Program-made: the position numbers and the translations under genes
In this document: positions 33,923-42,767 of the stretch, one piece after another
How positions within the stretch are numbered: position 1 is the first letter of the stretch
Layout: the number at the start of each line of letters is the position of its first letter
Origin: JANXLS01 sp038227045
GTDB taxonomy: Bacteria; Planctomycetota; SZUA-567; H5-PLA8
Direction: 5' to 3'
Length of the DNA: 50,033 nt
NCBI GenBank assembly: GCA_038227045.1
Contig: JBBRQD010000035.1
Coordinates: forward strand, 1 to 50,033
Notes under the pieces: generated by a model
What the model saw: the letters and a program-made list of their open reading frames with translations, nothing else
Told to the model about the DNA's origin: nothing
Database searches by the model: none

Positions 33923-34321
33923 TCATCCGCGATTCCGCACCCACCACTTTCGCGTCCATTCGCCCACGCTCCAGCCGATTGCGGCGAACAACACCATTCC
34001 CAGAATAATGCAAAGGCTCCCGAACGTTGCGTGACCCAGTTGACTTGAGTAACGATATCCGTCTGGCGCGTGCCGGACCAGCACCTGTTCCTGGATCAAA
34101 ATCCATGAAGGCAACCACAGGGGATTCGGTTCCCAATATGCGGAGGGGATTCCCTGGCCGGCCGGTGGGAAATCGCCGGGAATCGGCAGCGCGTTAAAGT
34201 AAAGCGACGCGCCGCCATACACGCCACCCAGCAGAATGAACGAGAACAGAATAAATCGAAAGAGCGAAAGTCCTTTGGGAAGCCCGCCACCCTCGCCGGC
34301 CCGAGCGTTGGATCTATTCAT
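33923..34321 (-). CDS. Small two-helix membrane protein, function unknown
   Basis: This 132-aa protein starts at the ATG at 34321; a TTG at 34348 would add nine residues. Helix one is around residues 22-42 (FRFILFSFILLGGVYGGASLYF) and helix two around 100-118 (GSLCIILGMVLFAAIGWSVG), with a Pro/Trp-rich loop between (GIPSAYWEPNPLWLPSW). The architecture resembles the protein at 2149-2550: two helices, an extracytoplasmic Trp/Pro loop and a W/R-rich C-terminus. It follows sucD by about 30 bp on the same strand and may be co-transcribed, but no functional link is apparent. Confidence 0.55.
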   Translation of the reverse strand: MNRSNARAGEGGGLPKGLSLFRFILFSFILLGGVYGGASLYFNALPIPGDFPPAGQGIPSAYWEPNPLWLPSWILIQEQVLVRHAPDGYRYSSQLGHATFGSLCIILGMVLFAAIGWSVGEWTRKWWVRNRG

Positions 34322-34352
34322 AAGATTGAATCCGGGTGCTACGGGCAAGCGC

Positions 34353-35291
34353 TTACTTAATTCGTCCCATTTTACGCAGCAGCGTCGCGCCCATATCGGA
34401 AGGGCTGTCGCACACCGCGATGCCGGCTTCGCGCATCGCGTTCACTTTGCTCTCCGCCGTGCCGGCGTTGCCGGAGACGATCGCACCGGCGTGGCCCATG
34501 CGGCGGCCGGGCGGCGCGGTACGGCCGGCGATGAATCCGGCGACCGGCTTGGTCATGTGCTTCTTGATCCAGCCCGCCGCTTCTTCTTCCGCGGCTCCGC
34601 CAATTTCGCCGATCATCATCACGCCTGCGGTCTGAGCGTCGTTCTGGAACATCTGCAATACGTCGATGAAATCCGTGCCCTTGACCGGATCGCCGCCAAT
34701 GCCCACGCAGGTGCTCTGCCCGCTGCCCAACGACGTGACCTGCCAGACGGCTTCGTACGTCAGCGTGCCGGAGCGCGAGAGAATTCCAATGTCACCCTTC
34801 TTATGGATGTATCCAGGCATGATGCCGATCTTGCATTCTTCGGGCGTAATCACGCCCGGACAATTCGGCCCGATCAGCCGGACATGCGGGCGGTTCTTCA
34901 AATACTGCATGACCTTGACCATGTCGATGACGGGAATGCCTTCGGTGATCGCGCATATAATGCGGATGCCGGCATCGGCCGCTTCGATGATTGCATCGGC
35001 AGCGAATGGCGGCGGAACGAAGATCATCGTTGCATCGGCACCCGTGGCGCTCACCGCATCGGCGACGCTGTTGAAAATCGGCAGCTTCGCGCCAGGAGAT
35101 TTTTGTTTTCCGTCAAAGCCGCCGCCCGTTTCCGCGTCGGCTATATCGAAGGTCGTGCCGCCTTTGCCTGGCGTGACGCCGCCCACCATTTTAGTGCCAT
35201 AGCGGTAGCAGAAAGTGGTGTGCTGCGCGCCGGAAGTTCCGGTGATGCCCTGGCAGATGACGCGTGTTTCTTTCCCAACGAGAATGCTCAT
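34353..35291 (-). CDS. sucD: Succinyl-CoA synthetase alpha subunit
   Basis: This 312-aa protein carries the CoA-binding Rossmann start (VICQGITGTSGAQHTTFCYRYG), VGGVTPGKGG at 37-45, VPPPFAADAIIEAADAGI, LIGPNCPGVITPEECKIGIMPG and the phosphohistidine loop GHAGAI with His267. It forms succinate and ATP or GTP from succinyl-CoA in the TCA cycle, as a heterodimer with SucC. Compared with E. coli SucD it has about 20 extra residues between PGKGGTTF and LPIFNSV (48-70). AGGGA lies 9 nt before the ATG. The beta-subunit gene is not adjacent; the upstream neighbour is divergent. Confidence 0.93.
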   Translation of the reverse strand: MSILVGKETRVICQGITGTSGAQHTTFCYRYGTKMVGGVTPGKGGTTFDIADAETGGGFDGKQKSPGAKLPIFNSVADAVSATGADATMIFVPPPFAADAIIEAADAGIRIICAITEGIPVIDMVKVMQYLKNRPHVRLIGPNCPGVITPEECKIGIMPGYIHKKGDIGILSRSGTLTYEAVWQVTSLGSGQSTCVGIGGDPVKGTDFIDVLQMFQNDAQTAGVMMIGEIGGAAEEEAAGWIKKHMTKPVAGFIAGRTAPPGRRMGHAGAIVSGNAGTAESKVNAMREAGIAVCDSPSDMGATLLRKMGRIK

Positions 35292-35310
35292 GTATTTTTT
35301 CCCTGTATCG

Positions 35311-35338
35311 CGAATTCAAATTCGAACGAGGAATCATA
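35311..35338 (-). promoter_or_regulatory. Candidate sucD promoter region with small palindrome
   Basis: On the minus strand TATGAT (35333-35338) can serve as a -10 box, with a weak TTTCAA 16 bp upstream. Between it and the ribosome site is the palindrome CGAATT-CA-AATTCG (35311-35324), a possible operator. Support is weak. Confidence 0.25.
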
Positions 35339-35449
35339 GAGTTTCGGCTAAAAATTGAAAGCGAAACTTTTTCAAGAATATATCGCCGGCACCGGTGAAT
35401 GTCCTTTTGTACAGACCGCTCATGTGCGCTCATCAAAAAGGGACTCTCG

Positions 35450-36232
35450 ATGCTTATGAATTATTTCAAAACGGTTTTGTGTCTGGCGATAGTTGCGGCA
35501 ATATCGAACGCCGCAGTCAGGGCCGAAGTGGGCCTCGGCGCCGTTCCGATCGAAGGCGCCGAAGTCATCCTCGACGGCTCGCGCCAGATGCTCGACGACA
35601 AGTGGACCTATTGGGAAGGTCCGGGGTTCAAATCCGCGCTGCCGATCAAATGGAAGATCGTCGACGACCCAGTCGACAAGGGCACGGTCGTCATGACCGA
35701 CGATCCCGTCGCCGCCGGCGGCAAGTTCGGCACGGCGGATATCGTGACCAAGAAAGCTTATCGCGACTTTCGCCTGCACATCGAATTTCTGGCCATGAAA
35801 CCGCACGGCAACAGCGGCGTGTACCTTCAAAACCGCTACGAAATACAAATCTGCGACGGCGACAAAACCAAGCACGGCATGGGCGCGGTAATCAATGAAA
35901 CCGAATCGCCCTACGAACACTACAAAGGTCTCGGCAAGTGGAACGCCTACGATATCACCTTCCGCGCCGCGCGTTTCAAAGATGGAAAGTTGGATGAGAA
36001 AGCAATCGTCAGTATGTATTTCAATGGCGTGAAGGTACACACCAACGTCAAGATCAACCAGGTATGGGGTGGCGCGAACTCCGGAATCGACGGCGGCAAC
36101 GACGGCGGAAAAGGCATCACCGACACGCCGGGCGGACTGAAACTCCAATGCGAAGGCCACGACGTCCGTTTCCGCAACGCGTGGATTAAAGAGTTGGATT
36201 TGAAGGAAGCGGACACCGATTTCAAGCAGTAG
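35450..36232 (+). CDS. Secreted DUF1080 (3-keto-disaccharide hydrolase-like) protein
   Basis: This 260-aa protein starts at the ATG at 35450, which follows AAAAAGGGA and opens into a signal peptide (MLMNYFKTVLCLAIVAAISNAAVRA); more upstream starts add polar residues. The single domain is DUF1080, a concanavalin-like fold: FGTADIVTKKAYRDFRLHIEFLAMKPHGNSGVYLQNRYEIQICDG, GLGKWNAYDITFRAARF, VSMYFNGVKVHTNVKI, GGLKLQCEGHDVRFRNAWIKEL (each a known family strand). Some DUF1080 members hydrolyse 3-keto-glycosides; many in planctomycetes are untested. It is divergent from sucD and convergent with the methyltransferase gene. Confidence 0.9.
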   Translation: MLMNYFKTVLCLAIVAAISNAAVRAEVGLGAVPIEGAEVILDGSRQMLDDKWTYWEGPGFKSALPIKWKIVDDPVDKGTVVMTDDPVAAGGKFGTADIVTKKAYRDFRLHIEFLAMKPHGNSGVYLQNRYEIQICDGDKTKHGMGAVINETESPYEHYKGLGKWNAYDITFRAARFKDGKLDEKAIVSMYFNGVKVHTNVKINQVWGGANSGIDGGNDGGKGITDTPGGLKLQCEGHDVRFRNAWIKELDLKEADTDFKQ

Positions 36233-36242
36233 GCGGCGCATT

Positions 36243-36953
36243 TCACGGTTTACGCGTCGCAATTACAAGACAACTTCGCTGAAACGGCTCCGCAAAAAAT
36301 CCCGGCCGAATCTCGACCGAAAATCCTTCTTCTTTTAGCAACACTTCAATTTCCGGCAGCAGGAAATTCAGATAGTACATAATAAACGGCGGCTTCAATA
36401 TCCAGTTCCGCACCGCCATGATCGCATCGAACGTCCTAAAAATGAGACTTGCGGGCGACAACAATCTCGGATGAGGCGCCGTGACGAAAACGAACCGGCC
36501 GCCCGGTTTTAGCGCCTGCCGAATATTCCGCATAAACGTGCGCTGATCTTTTGGAAGAATATGGCCGAGCGCTCCAAAGCACGTCGCGACATCGAACGCC
36601 TCGTGAAAGGACATTGCCAGGACATCCGTTTCGAGAAATTCGACCGCGCAGGTTCCTGAAACCTCCGCCATATTCTCCCGCGCCTTGCTCAACATCCCCG
36701 AACTGAAATCGACGCCCGCGAGACGCTGGCGGCACAGCGGCTTGAGAAAACGCATCGCCGCCCCGGTTCCGCAACAAATATCAAGAGCCGCATCGACGGG
36801 GCCGATCTCTGCAATCGCCGGCTCCAGCACCACGTCCGGCGTCCGAAACGGCGTCGCGTCGAATTTGGGCGCCAGCATGTCGTACCCCTGCTGAGTGGAC
36901 ACGAGAGCCTGATGGATCAGCTCAAAAAACGTTGGGCCGTCTTTTCCGAACAT
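36243..36953 (-). CDS. Class I SAM-dependent methyltransferase
   Basis: This protein is 236 aa from the ATG at 36953, chosen because AGGA lies 9 nt upstream; a GTG at 37037 would add 28 residues of low-complexity sequence. SAM motif I is ALDICCGTGAAM (56-67), motif II is in the GVDFSSGMLSKAREN strand, and a motif IV-like segment DVATCFGALGHIL is followed by FMRNIRQALKPGGRFVFV (motif VI type). The C-terminal part contains a hydrophobic patch (FIMYYLNFLLPEIEVLL). The fold resembles UbiE/Methyltransf_11 enzymes acting on small molecules or lipids; the substrate is unknown. Convergent with the DUF1080 gene, 10 bp apart. Confidence 0.85.
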   Translation of the reverse strand: MFGKDGPTFFELIHQALVSTQQGYDMLAPKFDATPFRTPDVVLEPAIAEIGPVDAALDICCGTGAAMRFLKPLCRQRLAGVDFSSGMLSKARENMAEVSGTCAVEFLETDVLAMSFHEAFDVATCFGALGHILPKDQRTFMRNIRQALKPGGRFVFVTAPHPRLLSPASLIFRTFDAIMAVRNWILKPPFIMYYLNFLLPEIEVLLKEEGFSVEIRPGFFAEPFQRSCLVIATRKP

Positions 36954-37176
36954 CAAACCCATTCCTGTTGCCGAATGAAAAAGCCTCTCGCCACAATTAT
37001 TGGAAGAACCCGTTGCACTCAGGCTACTATATTTCACCGCATTCTCACGGACATTGAGAATGCTCTCGCCGGCACCATTTAATGGTGTTTTTCGGAATGC
37101 GGAACTAAAAAGCGGTTTACCACAAGCGGTCTGCGTGAGACGGCGTGCGGCGAGCCCATTTGAAAGGGTCTGGAAA

Positions 37177-37554
37177 ATGAAGTACGCAACACGCTATATC
37201 CCGGTCGCTCTGGCCGTGCTCTTGTTGACCTGTCAGGCAAGCCTGCGCGCTGAAGAAGGCGAAAAAAAGCGCCCCGCGCGCGCCAATCCCGAATCCATCG
37301 CCGCCGCCCTCACTGGCGATCTCGCGTTGAAGGACGAACAGAAGACAAAAATTACGGAATCCTACGACAAGACAGTGAAGCCCGTCACCGACAAAATAAA
37401 GGCCGCTGCGGATGCCGATGCGAAGAAGGCCATTTACGCCGACATGATGAAAGCTCGCGAAGAATTCAAGACCGAATTGAAGACAATCCTGACGGACGAT
37501 CAGTTCAAGAAAATCGAACCGATGTTCGCTCCGAGAGAAAAGAAGAACAACTAA
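37177..37554 (+). CDS. Small periplasmic Spy/CpxP-like helical protein
   Basis: This 125-aa protein starts at the ATG at 37177, with AAAGGG about 9 nt upstream; further upstream ATGs in frame give implausible sequence. Signal peptide residues about 1-26 (VALAVLLLTCQASLRAEEG). The mature part is a charged helical protein with two related helix segments (LALKDEQKTKITESYDKTVKP and LKTILTDDQFKKIEPM), the L-T-x-x-Q-x-type spacing seen in the Spy/CpxP family of envelope chaperones. No cysteine or catalytic motif. It stands alone, ending 32 bp before a strong hairpin. Confidence 0.6.
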   Translation: MKYATRYIPVALAVLLLTCQASLRAEEGEKKRPARANPESIAAALTGDLALKDEQKTKITESYDKTVKPVTDKIKAAADADAKKAIYADMMKAREEFKTELKTILTDDQFKKIEPMFAPREKKNN

Positions 37555-37585
37555 CCCAAGTCATTCAATCCCGCCTGCAATGCCA

Positions 37586-37613
37586 AGGGTTGGAGCGTTT
37601 ACGCTCCAACCCT
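37586..37613. terminator. Bidirectional hairpin terminator
   Basis: AGGGTTGGAGCG-TTTA-CGCTCCAACCCT is a perfect 12-bp stem with a 4-nt loop between two convergent genes (Spy-like ending 37554, GH42-like ending 37634). No long T run follows on either strand. Confidence 0.7.
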
Positions 37614-37633
37614 CCGATTCGCAACGCTTTCGT

Positions 37634-40600
37634 TCACTTCAAAATCACCACGTCAACCGGCTCCAGCCGCCGCGTCTTAATTTCAATCCGATCCCCAACC
37701 CGCTTCCATTCCAAAGGCCCGCGAAGCGCGCTCACGACCTCTTTAATCGTCCGGTCCGTCTGAACCGAAAGATTGCTTCCGCCTTCCGGCGACAATCCGC
37801 CGAAGCTCGCCAGCATCACGGCCAGCCCGCTGTCGTGTTCGAACAATGTGGCTTCCGACTCGTGGTGATCGAACTCCACGCGTTGCCGCCCAAGCCGTTT
37901 CAAGAAAGGAGCCGCAAGCCACGCGCGCGCATTTCCCGCAGCTCTGCCATTGTCACGATACGCAGCGCCGGGCTGAAAGCCCAACAAAATCGCCTGCCCC
38001 TTGCCCACCGAATTCACCACCGCCGCGCATTCGCCGCCGCCATAATTCGCCACGCTTTTTCCGGCTGTCGGTTCAAGCAGAAAAGTCAGCGCGCCCGCCG
38101 CGCATTCGAATTCAGGAAACAGTTCCGTCTTTTGAAATTTCACCCGAGCCACCGACGCTTTGTCCTTCGCACCGGACAATCGCTGGCGCGCCCCAAACAC
38201 CTCAAGCGTTTCCGGCAGTGGGTCATCGTAAATATCGTACATCGCCGCGCCGCCGGTTCCGATCAGCAAACCGCCGGACTCGACCCATTTTTTCAAGGCG
38301 GTCATGTGAGTTCTGGAAAGATTGAATCCTCCCAGCACGATGCAGTCGTAGCGTTTCAAATCGTCGGCGTTCAAATCCTCTTCGATGATCACATCCACCG
38401 GAATCTGCGAACTCTTGAGCCCGATGAATGTCCACATCCAATCGTGGTTCATCCGGCCCGCGCCGTCGTGCAGGATTTCATGGCTGCGATTGTAGACAAT
38501 CGCGGTTCTTCGTGCCTCGCGCCGGCCCTTGGCGATGATCTCGTCCGCCGGACCAATGGCGCTGGCCGCGCACAGAACGGAATAATACTCGCCCTCGTGT
38601 TCACTCCACGCATTGCTCCCGTCCGTCCATCTGTCCACCGGCCCCCAGTCGTATAAATGCAGCCAGGTGACGCCCTCCGCCACGCAACCAAAAATCTTCT
38701 CCGCGCTGCCGCCGCAATTTGTGCCCACGTAAAATCCGGACGGGTATCCGTATTTGCGAACCGCGCATTCGACCAGCGCCGCGAAAAAGCTCGTGCATTG
38801 ATAGTGAGAACCATGCCCCCATGACCCGCCGGTGGCCCAGTCCTCCGCCCAGCCCAGCGTCTGAGCCTTGTGCCGCGGCAGAACGAACCAATCGCTGCTG
38901 TTCATCGTCGTGCCGGTTAAAAAAACCGGATGCGGCGAGTAGTTATTATAGACGTGCGCGTTCGGAAAATTTTTCTCGAATGCCTGCGTAATCGCTCTGT
39001 ACTCGTCGCAACTGCCCAGGTGGCCAAAACACTGCGAGTGATAAAACAAGCGGCGTTCGAACCGGCCCGGGTTCGCCGAAAGCTTCCCGAGGCAATCGAT
39101 GTTGTTCAAATCCTCGACGCCCAGGAACGCCGGAATATCCATGCCCTCGATTCTCGCCTGAGCCTTTAAATATTGGTGAAACCCCTCGCGTTTGCTTGAA
39201 TCCGAATTGATCGCCGCCGGATCCATCAGCGTGTCGATCTCGTCGCCAATCTTAATCTTGGTCATCTTCAGCCGCTGCGCCTCGCTCATGCCACGCGCGA
39301 GGCCCGCCGCGTCCGCCGTGTTGTACGCACACGTTTCATCGTGAAGGCCATATTTTTTGACGACACTTTCGGACGCGCCATCGATCCAACTGACTCCCAA
39401 CTTCGCCAGCATCTCCGAGGCGCGTTCCCGATTCGACGGCAGCACTCCGCATCCGCAAAACAGGCGAATCAGCTTCGGCATCGGGTGGCCATCCTTCAGC
39501 CCCAGGCGAGCGGCGGCCTGTTGCGCCCAGGTGAAATACCGTTCAATGACCGCCTCCTGCGTCATGACTTGTTTGAGCACCACCGGGTTCCACATGCCCC
39601 ACCCCGCGACGCCCGTCTGCGGCGTGAAAGTCCAGACTCCATTCGGCACGCGAAGCATCGCCAAGCCCCCGCCTACTCCCGTTTTTACCGACAGATCGAC
39701 TGCGCGCTCATGCGGAAACCAGGCCAACTGCACTTCGATATTTCCGCTCTGAACGCCTTTGACAGACAGATTGCAAGTAGACCACGGACCGGTGCCAGGC
39801 ACGGCCGCTTCGGTGGCTTCAATGAACGGCGACCATTCTCCAACTGAAGACGGAGCGGTGTTTCCAATGTTCCAGGACCACACGCCTTCCTTATTGCTTT
39901 TCGACGCACGCGGTCCAAAGTGATAACTGAGGCTGGCATCCACGGTAAATTTTGTTCCGCGTTTTGCGCCGGGATCGTCAACTTTGAAACGCATGTAAAT
40001 GCGGCCGATGGTCCGTTGCACGGAAGTGGCCAGACTGGGTCGAAACTCCTTACTGCGCGTCAACAGAAGTGCGCTCGCGCGCACGCGTTTGTCGGCCTTG
40101 GAAAGCGACGCGCGATAGACACCTTTTTTCAGTTCAACGTCCCAATATTCCCACACCAGCGTCATGTCCGGAGGAACAGCAACCAGTTGCGTCTCGCTTT
40201 CAAAACGCAGCGGCTTGTTCTTCTCCAGTTCCCGTCCCGTCATCGAACTGCCCAGTTTTACCTGGCCGAACACATGCGTAAGCGCCGGTTCAAGATCCGT
40301 AAAAGAACGCGTTGCCGCAGCCTCAACTTTTTCCGGTGCCGCTTCAGTCACTTTTTGAGGCGTCAACGCGAGCGTGACGGGAACAGTCGTGTTGCTGCCA
40401 AGCTGGTGCCTTAAATAAACGCGGAATGTTGCGGTCTCGGGAACGTCCACGAGACTGCCGATTGCGCCGTCGTCCAGCGGCATGACCAACGGTCCTTCGT
40501 TCCGCCAGTGAAATGTCGCGTCTTTTTGCGCCGCCGGCACATTGGCCGGTTGCACATGATCCCACGATGTCAGCGACGCAAAATGTGTTGCGTGGAGCAG

Positions 40601-40774
40601 TTCCAGGTCGCGAGTTTCGTCGCCCAATAAACCGGCAAGTTCGTTGGCATTTTTCTCCTCGACATCGCGCGCTTCCCCGGAGTGGGCGATTGACACGCTC
40701 AGCCACCCGCACGCGGCCACCGTCAACACGGCGAACAGTCCTATTTTACGGAGCGATTTTGTGATTAAATTCAT
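37634..40774 (-). CDS. Large exported protein, GH42/beta-galactosidase-like architecture, function unknown
   Basis: This 1046-aa protein has an N-terminal export signal with a possible lipobox (TVAAC) and a cleavage-like site after SIAHS. Residues about 60-420 are beta-rich (jelly-roll-like strands with VWEYWDVELKKGVYRASL). Residues about 425-780 read as a barrel-like domain with LFCGCGVLPSNRERASEMLAKLGVSWIDG, KIKIGDEIDT, NNIDCLGKLSANPGRF, and GFYVGTNCGGSAEKI. Residues about 800-990 resemble the GATase-like trimerisation domain of GH42 enzymes (YDCIVLGGFNLSRTHMTALKKWVESGGLLIGTGG). A C-terminal beta domain follows. I could not assign catalytic acids. It starts 28 bp after the PQQ-type propeller gene and is probably co-transcribed with it. 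Confidence 0.7.
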   Translation of the reverse strand: MNLITKSLRKIGLFAVLTVAACGWLSVSIAHSGEARDVEEKNANELAGLLGDETRDLELLHATHFASLTSWDHVQPANVPAAQKDATFHWRNEGPLVMPLDDGAIGSLVDVPETATFRVYLRHQLGSNTTVPVTLALTPQKVTEAAPEKVEAAATRSFTDLEPALTHVFGQVKLGSSMTGRELEKNKPLRFESETQLVAVPPDMTLVWEYWDVELKKGVYRASLSKADKRVRASALLLTRSKEFRPSLATSVQRTIGRIYMRFKVDDPGAKRGTKFTVDASLSYHFGPRASKSNKEGVWSWNIGNTAPSSVGEWSPFIEATEAAVPGTGPWSTCNLSVKGVQSGNIEVQLAWFPHERAVDLSVKTGVGGGLAMLRVPNGVWTFTPQTGVAGWGMWNPVVLKQVMTQEAVIERYFTWAQQAAARLGLKDGHPMPKLIRLFCGCGVLPSNRERASEMLAKLGVSWIDGASESVVKKYGLHDETCAYNTADAAGLARGMSEAQRLKMTKIKIGDEIDTLMDPAAINSDSSKREGFHQYLKAQARIEGMDIPAFLGVEDLNNIDCLGKLSANPGRFERRLFYHSQCFGHLGSCDEYRAITQAFEKNFPNAHVYNNYSPHPVFLTGTTMNSSDWFVLPRHKAQTLGWAEDWATGGSWGHGSHYQCTSFFAALVECAVRKYGYPSGFYVGTNCGGSAEKIFGCVAEGVTWLHLYDWGPVDRWTDGSNAWSEHEGEYYSVLCAASAIGPADEIIAKGRREARRTAIVYNRSHEILHDGAGRMNHDWMWTFIGLKSSQIPVDVIIEEDLNADDLKRYDCIVLGGFNLSRTHMTALKKWVESGGLLIGTGGAAMYDIYDDPLPETLEVFGARQRLSGAKDKASVARVKFQKTELFPEFECAAGALTFLLEPTAGKSVANYGGGECAAVVNSVGKGQAILLGFQPGAAYRDNGRAAGNARAWLAAPFLKRLGRQRVEFDHHESEATLFEHDSGLAVMLASFGGLSPEGGSNLSVQTDRTIKEVVSALRGPLEWKRVGDRIEIKTRRLEPVDVVILK

Positions 40775-40802
40775 TCGTTTGCGTTCCGAAATCCAGCGGT
40801 GT

Positions 40803-42662
40803 CTATTTTATCTTCACGATATAGCAAAATCCATCGCCATCGGTAGCCAGAATGGCGGGTTTCGGTTTCCCGGCGGGATCGTCCTGCGTCAACGCAGCCA
40901 ACGGGTCCGCATCCGCCTCTGCCGCGCCCCACAGGGATGGAAACTCCCGCACGAATTTCAAGCCGCCGCTGGGACGCGCGGGCAAGGACACCTCGCGAAT
41001 AACCTTCAGATTCGCCGCATCCAAAAAACTCAGCTTGCCGCGAATGTCCGAACACACTACCAGCGAACGGCCGTCAACGGTAACTGGAATTGCATCGACC
41101 ACCCATGTCGGCCAACGGGCTTCCGCCGCGATTTTTCCATCCGTGGAATTCAGCAGCACGATCCGATTGTTCTTCCCAATAACCAAATACTGCCCATTCA
41201 ACGCAATCGGTGCTTTGAGCAACACGTCGCCAATGGGCTGCTTCCAAATCGCAGCGCCGTCGTTTGCGCCCAATGCCACAACCGCGTCCTCGTTTTTCGT
41301 GAACGCGAGAATCGTCGTCCCCGAAGCGACAATATTTCCGCGCCATTCTCCGCCCGAACTTTTGCGCCACTTCTCCGCCCCGTCCTCAATGCCGCGGCAA
41401 AACAGCTCGCCATCAGCGGTCCCGGCAAAAATAAAATTCGCCGTCATCGCCGGCCCCGCCGTGATGTTCGAAGCCTCTTCTTTCTGCCACAGCAACGTCC
41501 CATTTCGATACGCATCGAGAGCGGCAAGTCGCACGACTGACGCCGTTCCGTCATCGCGCACGGCAACGCCCCAGGGCACACTGGGCGCCACGGGCGCGAG
41601 CACTTTTTGCGCGCCTCCGGCGGCGAGATTCACCGCCGCCACTCCACCGGAAACTCGCAACACCCGATCATGGCCGCCGTCATCCAATAAAGAATCAAAC
41701 GCGTCGGGAATTTTCGCGGCGGCGGAAGCCCAAAGGCGCTTGCCGTTTCGCGGATCGAACGCGGCAATTCCGCCGTCGCCCGCGCCGCATACCCGCTCCG
41801 CTGAAGCAGCGAGCAATTGAAATCGGCCACTGCCGAGCCAGGCAAAATCGGCGATGCCGGTGTCCGCTTTCAGCGCATACAACAAGCGCGTCAGAAAACC
41901 GAAATACTGATCCTCGGGAATTCCTTCTTTGAGCCGAACGCTGTTCGCATTTCCCGCTTGCCGCGTCACGCGCATGAACACACTCTTGAACGCGAAGCGA
42001 AGATCCAATCGGATGCTCTGCTCCGTCTGTTCCCACGTCGGCGTCCAGCCATTTTCACACAGCGCCGCGCAGAGCATGGCTTCCATCGCCGGCAGTGCTT
42101 CGCCGAAAGTGACCGTCGCCGCTCCAGCGTTCTCCGGAGCGCCCGCCTTTGCTTCTTCCGCGCCTATTTTTATGGAAACCAACGCCCCTTCCGCAGTTTG
42201 CACCGGAATGGGAGTACGCCGATATTCGGTACCGAACGAGTTCGCAATCTGGCCGACAGGAAGAAACCATTGCTTCGCGCCGCTGGGCATCACTGACAGT
42301 TTGTAAGGCACATGAGCCAGCAGACGCGGCGCGCCGTGGTGTCCGTCAAACATGAACACAAACGCATGTGCCTGCACGCCAAATCCGCTCAGCACCACCG
42401 AAACCCATTCGTTCGCGGGAATTTTTTCCGGCCGTTTGTTCCAGCGAATCGGCCGAACCTCCGCCCCTGCGGCGGCCGCCGTGCACCAGCCGCCACTGCT
42501 TAAATGCGCCGCGAGCGCGTCCGCATCCTGCGCGCCGCCTCCCCCGGTGACACCTAAAATAGAGAGTGATACGATGAAACGAGGCTTGGCATCCTCGGCG
42601 TGAAGACCCGCTTCAAAAATCAATCCCGCCAAAATGGAAACTAACCAAACATGACGCAGCAT
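40803..42662 (-). CDS. Secreted PQQ/WD40-type beta-propeller protein
   Basis: This 619-aa protein starts at the ATG at 42662, which opens into a signal peptide (MLRHVWLVSILAGLIFEAGLHA); a TTG/CTG-type extension to 42719 is unlikely. Residues about 25-270 are a distinct N-terminal region with no recognised motif. Residues about 270-600 form a PQQ-like propeller: GGIAAFDPRNGKRLWAS, ALDAYRNGTLLWQKE, GTADGELFCRGIEDGAEKWRK, AVVALGANDGAAIWKQPIG, NRIVLLNSTDGKIAAEARWP and GKLSFLDAANLKVIREVSLP. It lacks the calcium and PQQ-binding residues of dehydrogenases as far as I can see, so a BamB-like structural or binding role is more likely. It lies divergent to the heparinase-like gene (105 bp between). Confidence 0.8.
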   Translation of the reverse strand: MLRHVWLVSILAGLIFEAGLHAEDAKPRFIVSLSILGVTGGGGAQDADALAAHLSSGGWCTAAAAGAEVRPIRWNKRPEKIPANEWVSVVLSGFGVQAHAFVFMFDGHHGAPRLLAHVPYKLSVMPSGAKQWFLPVGQIANSFGTEYRRTPIPVQTAEGALVSIKIGAEEAKAGAPENAGAATVTFGEALPAMEAMLCAALCENGWTPTWEQTEQSIRLDLRFAFKSVFMRVTRQAGNANSVRLKEGIPEDQYFGFLTRLLYALKADTGIADFAWLGSGRFQLLAASAERVCGAGDGGIAAFDPRNGKRLWASAAAKIPDAFDSLLDDGGHDRVLRVSGGVAAVNLAAGGAQKVLAPVAPSVPWGVAVRDDGTASVVRLAALDAYRNGTLLWQKEEASNITAGPAMTANFIFAGTADGELFCRGIEDGAEKWRKSSGGEWRGNIVASGTTILAFTKNEDAVVALGANDGAAIWKQPIGDVLLKAPIALNGQYLVIGKNNRIVLLNSTDGKIAAEARWPTWVVDAIPVTVDGRSLVVCSDIRGKLSFLDAANLKVIREVSLPARPSGGLKFVREFPSLWGAAEADADPLAALTQDDPAGKPKPAILATDGDGFCYIVKIK

Positions 42663-42767
42663 GGTATTACTCGTGGCCTGCCGAAGAACGGCTTCATCTT
42701 TACACCGGCGAGCCAGCACTGTACTGTATTCGTCTGTTTACATCAACTCACGCAACCGGACGCAAAA

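Noticed and set aside
37580..38656. Open frame of 358 codons on the plus strand
   Set aside because: It is antisense to the GH42-like gene and starts inside the terminator region; no recognisable domain.
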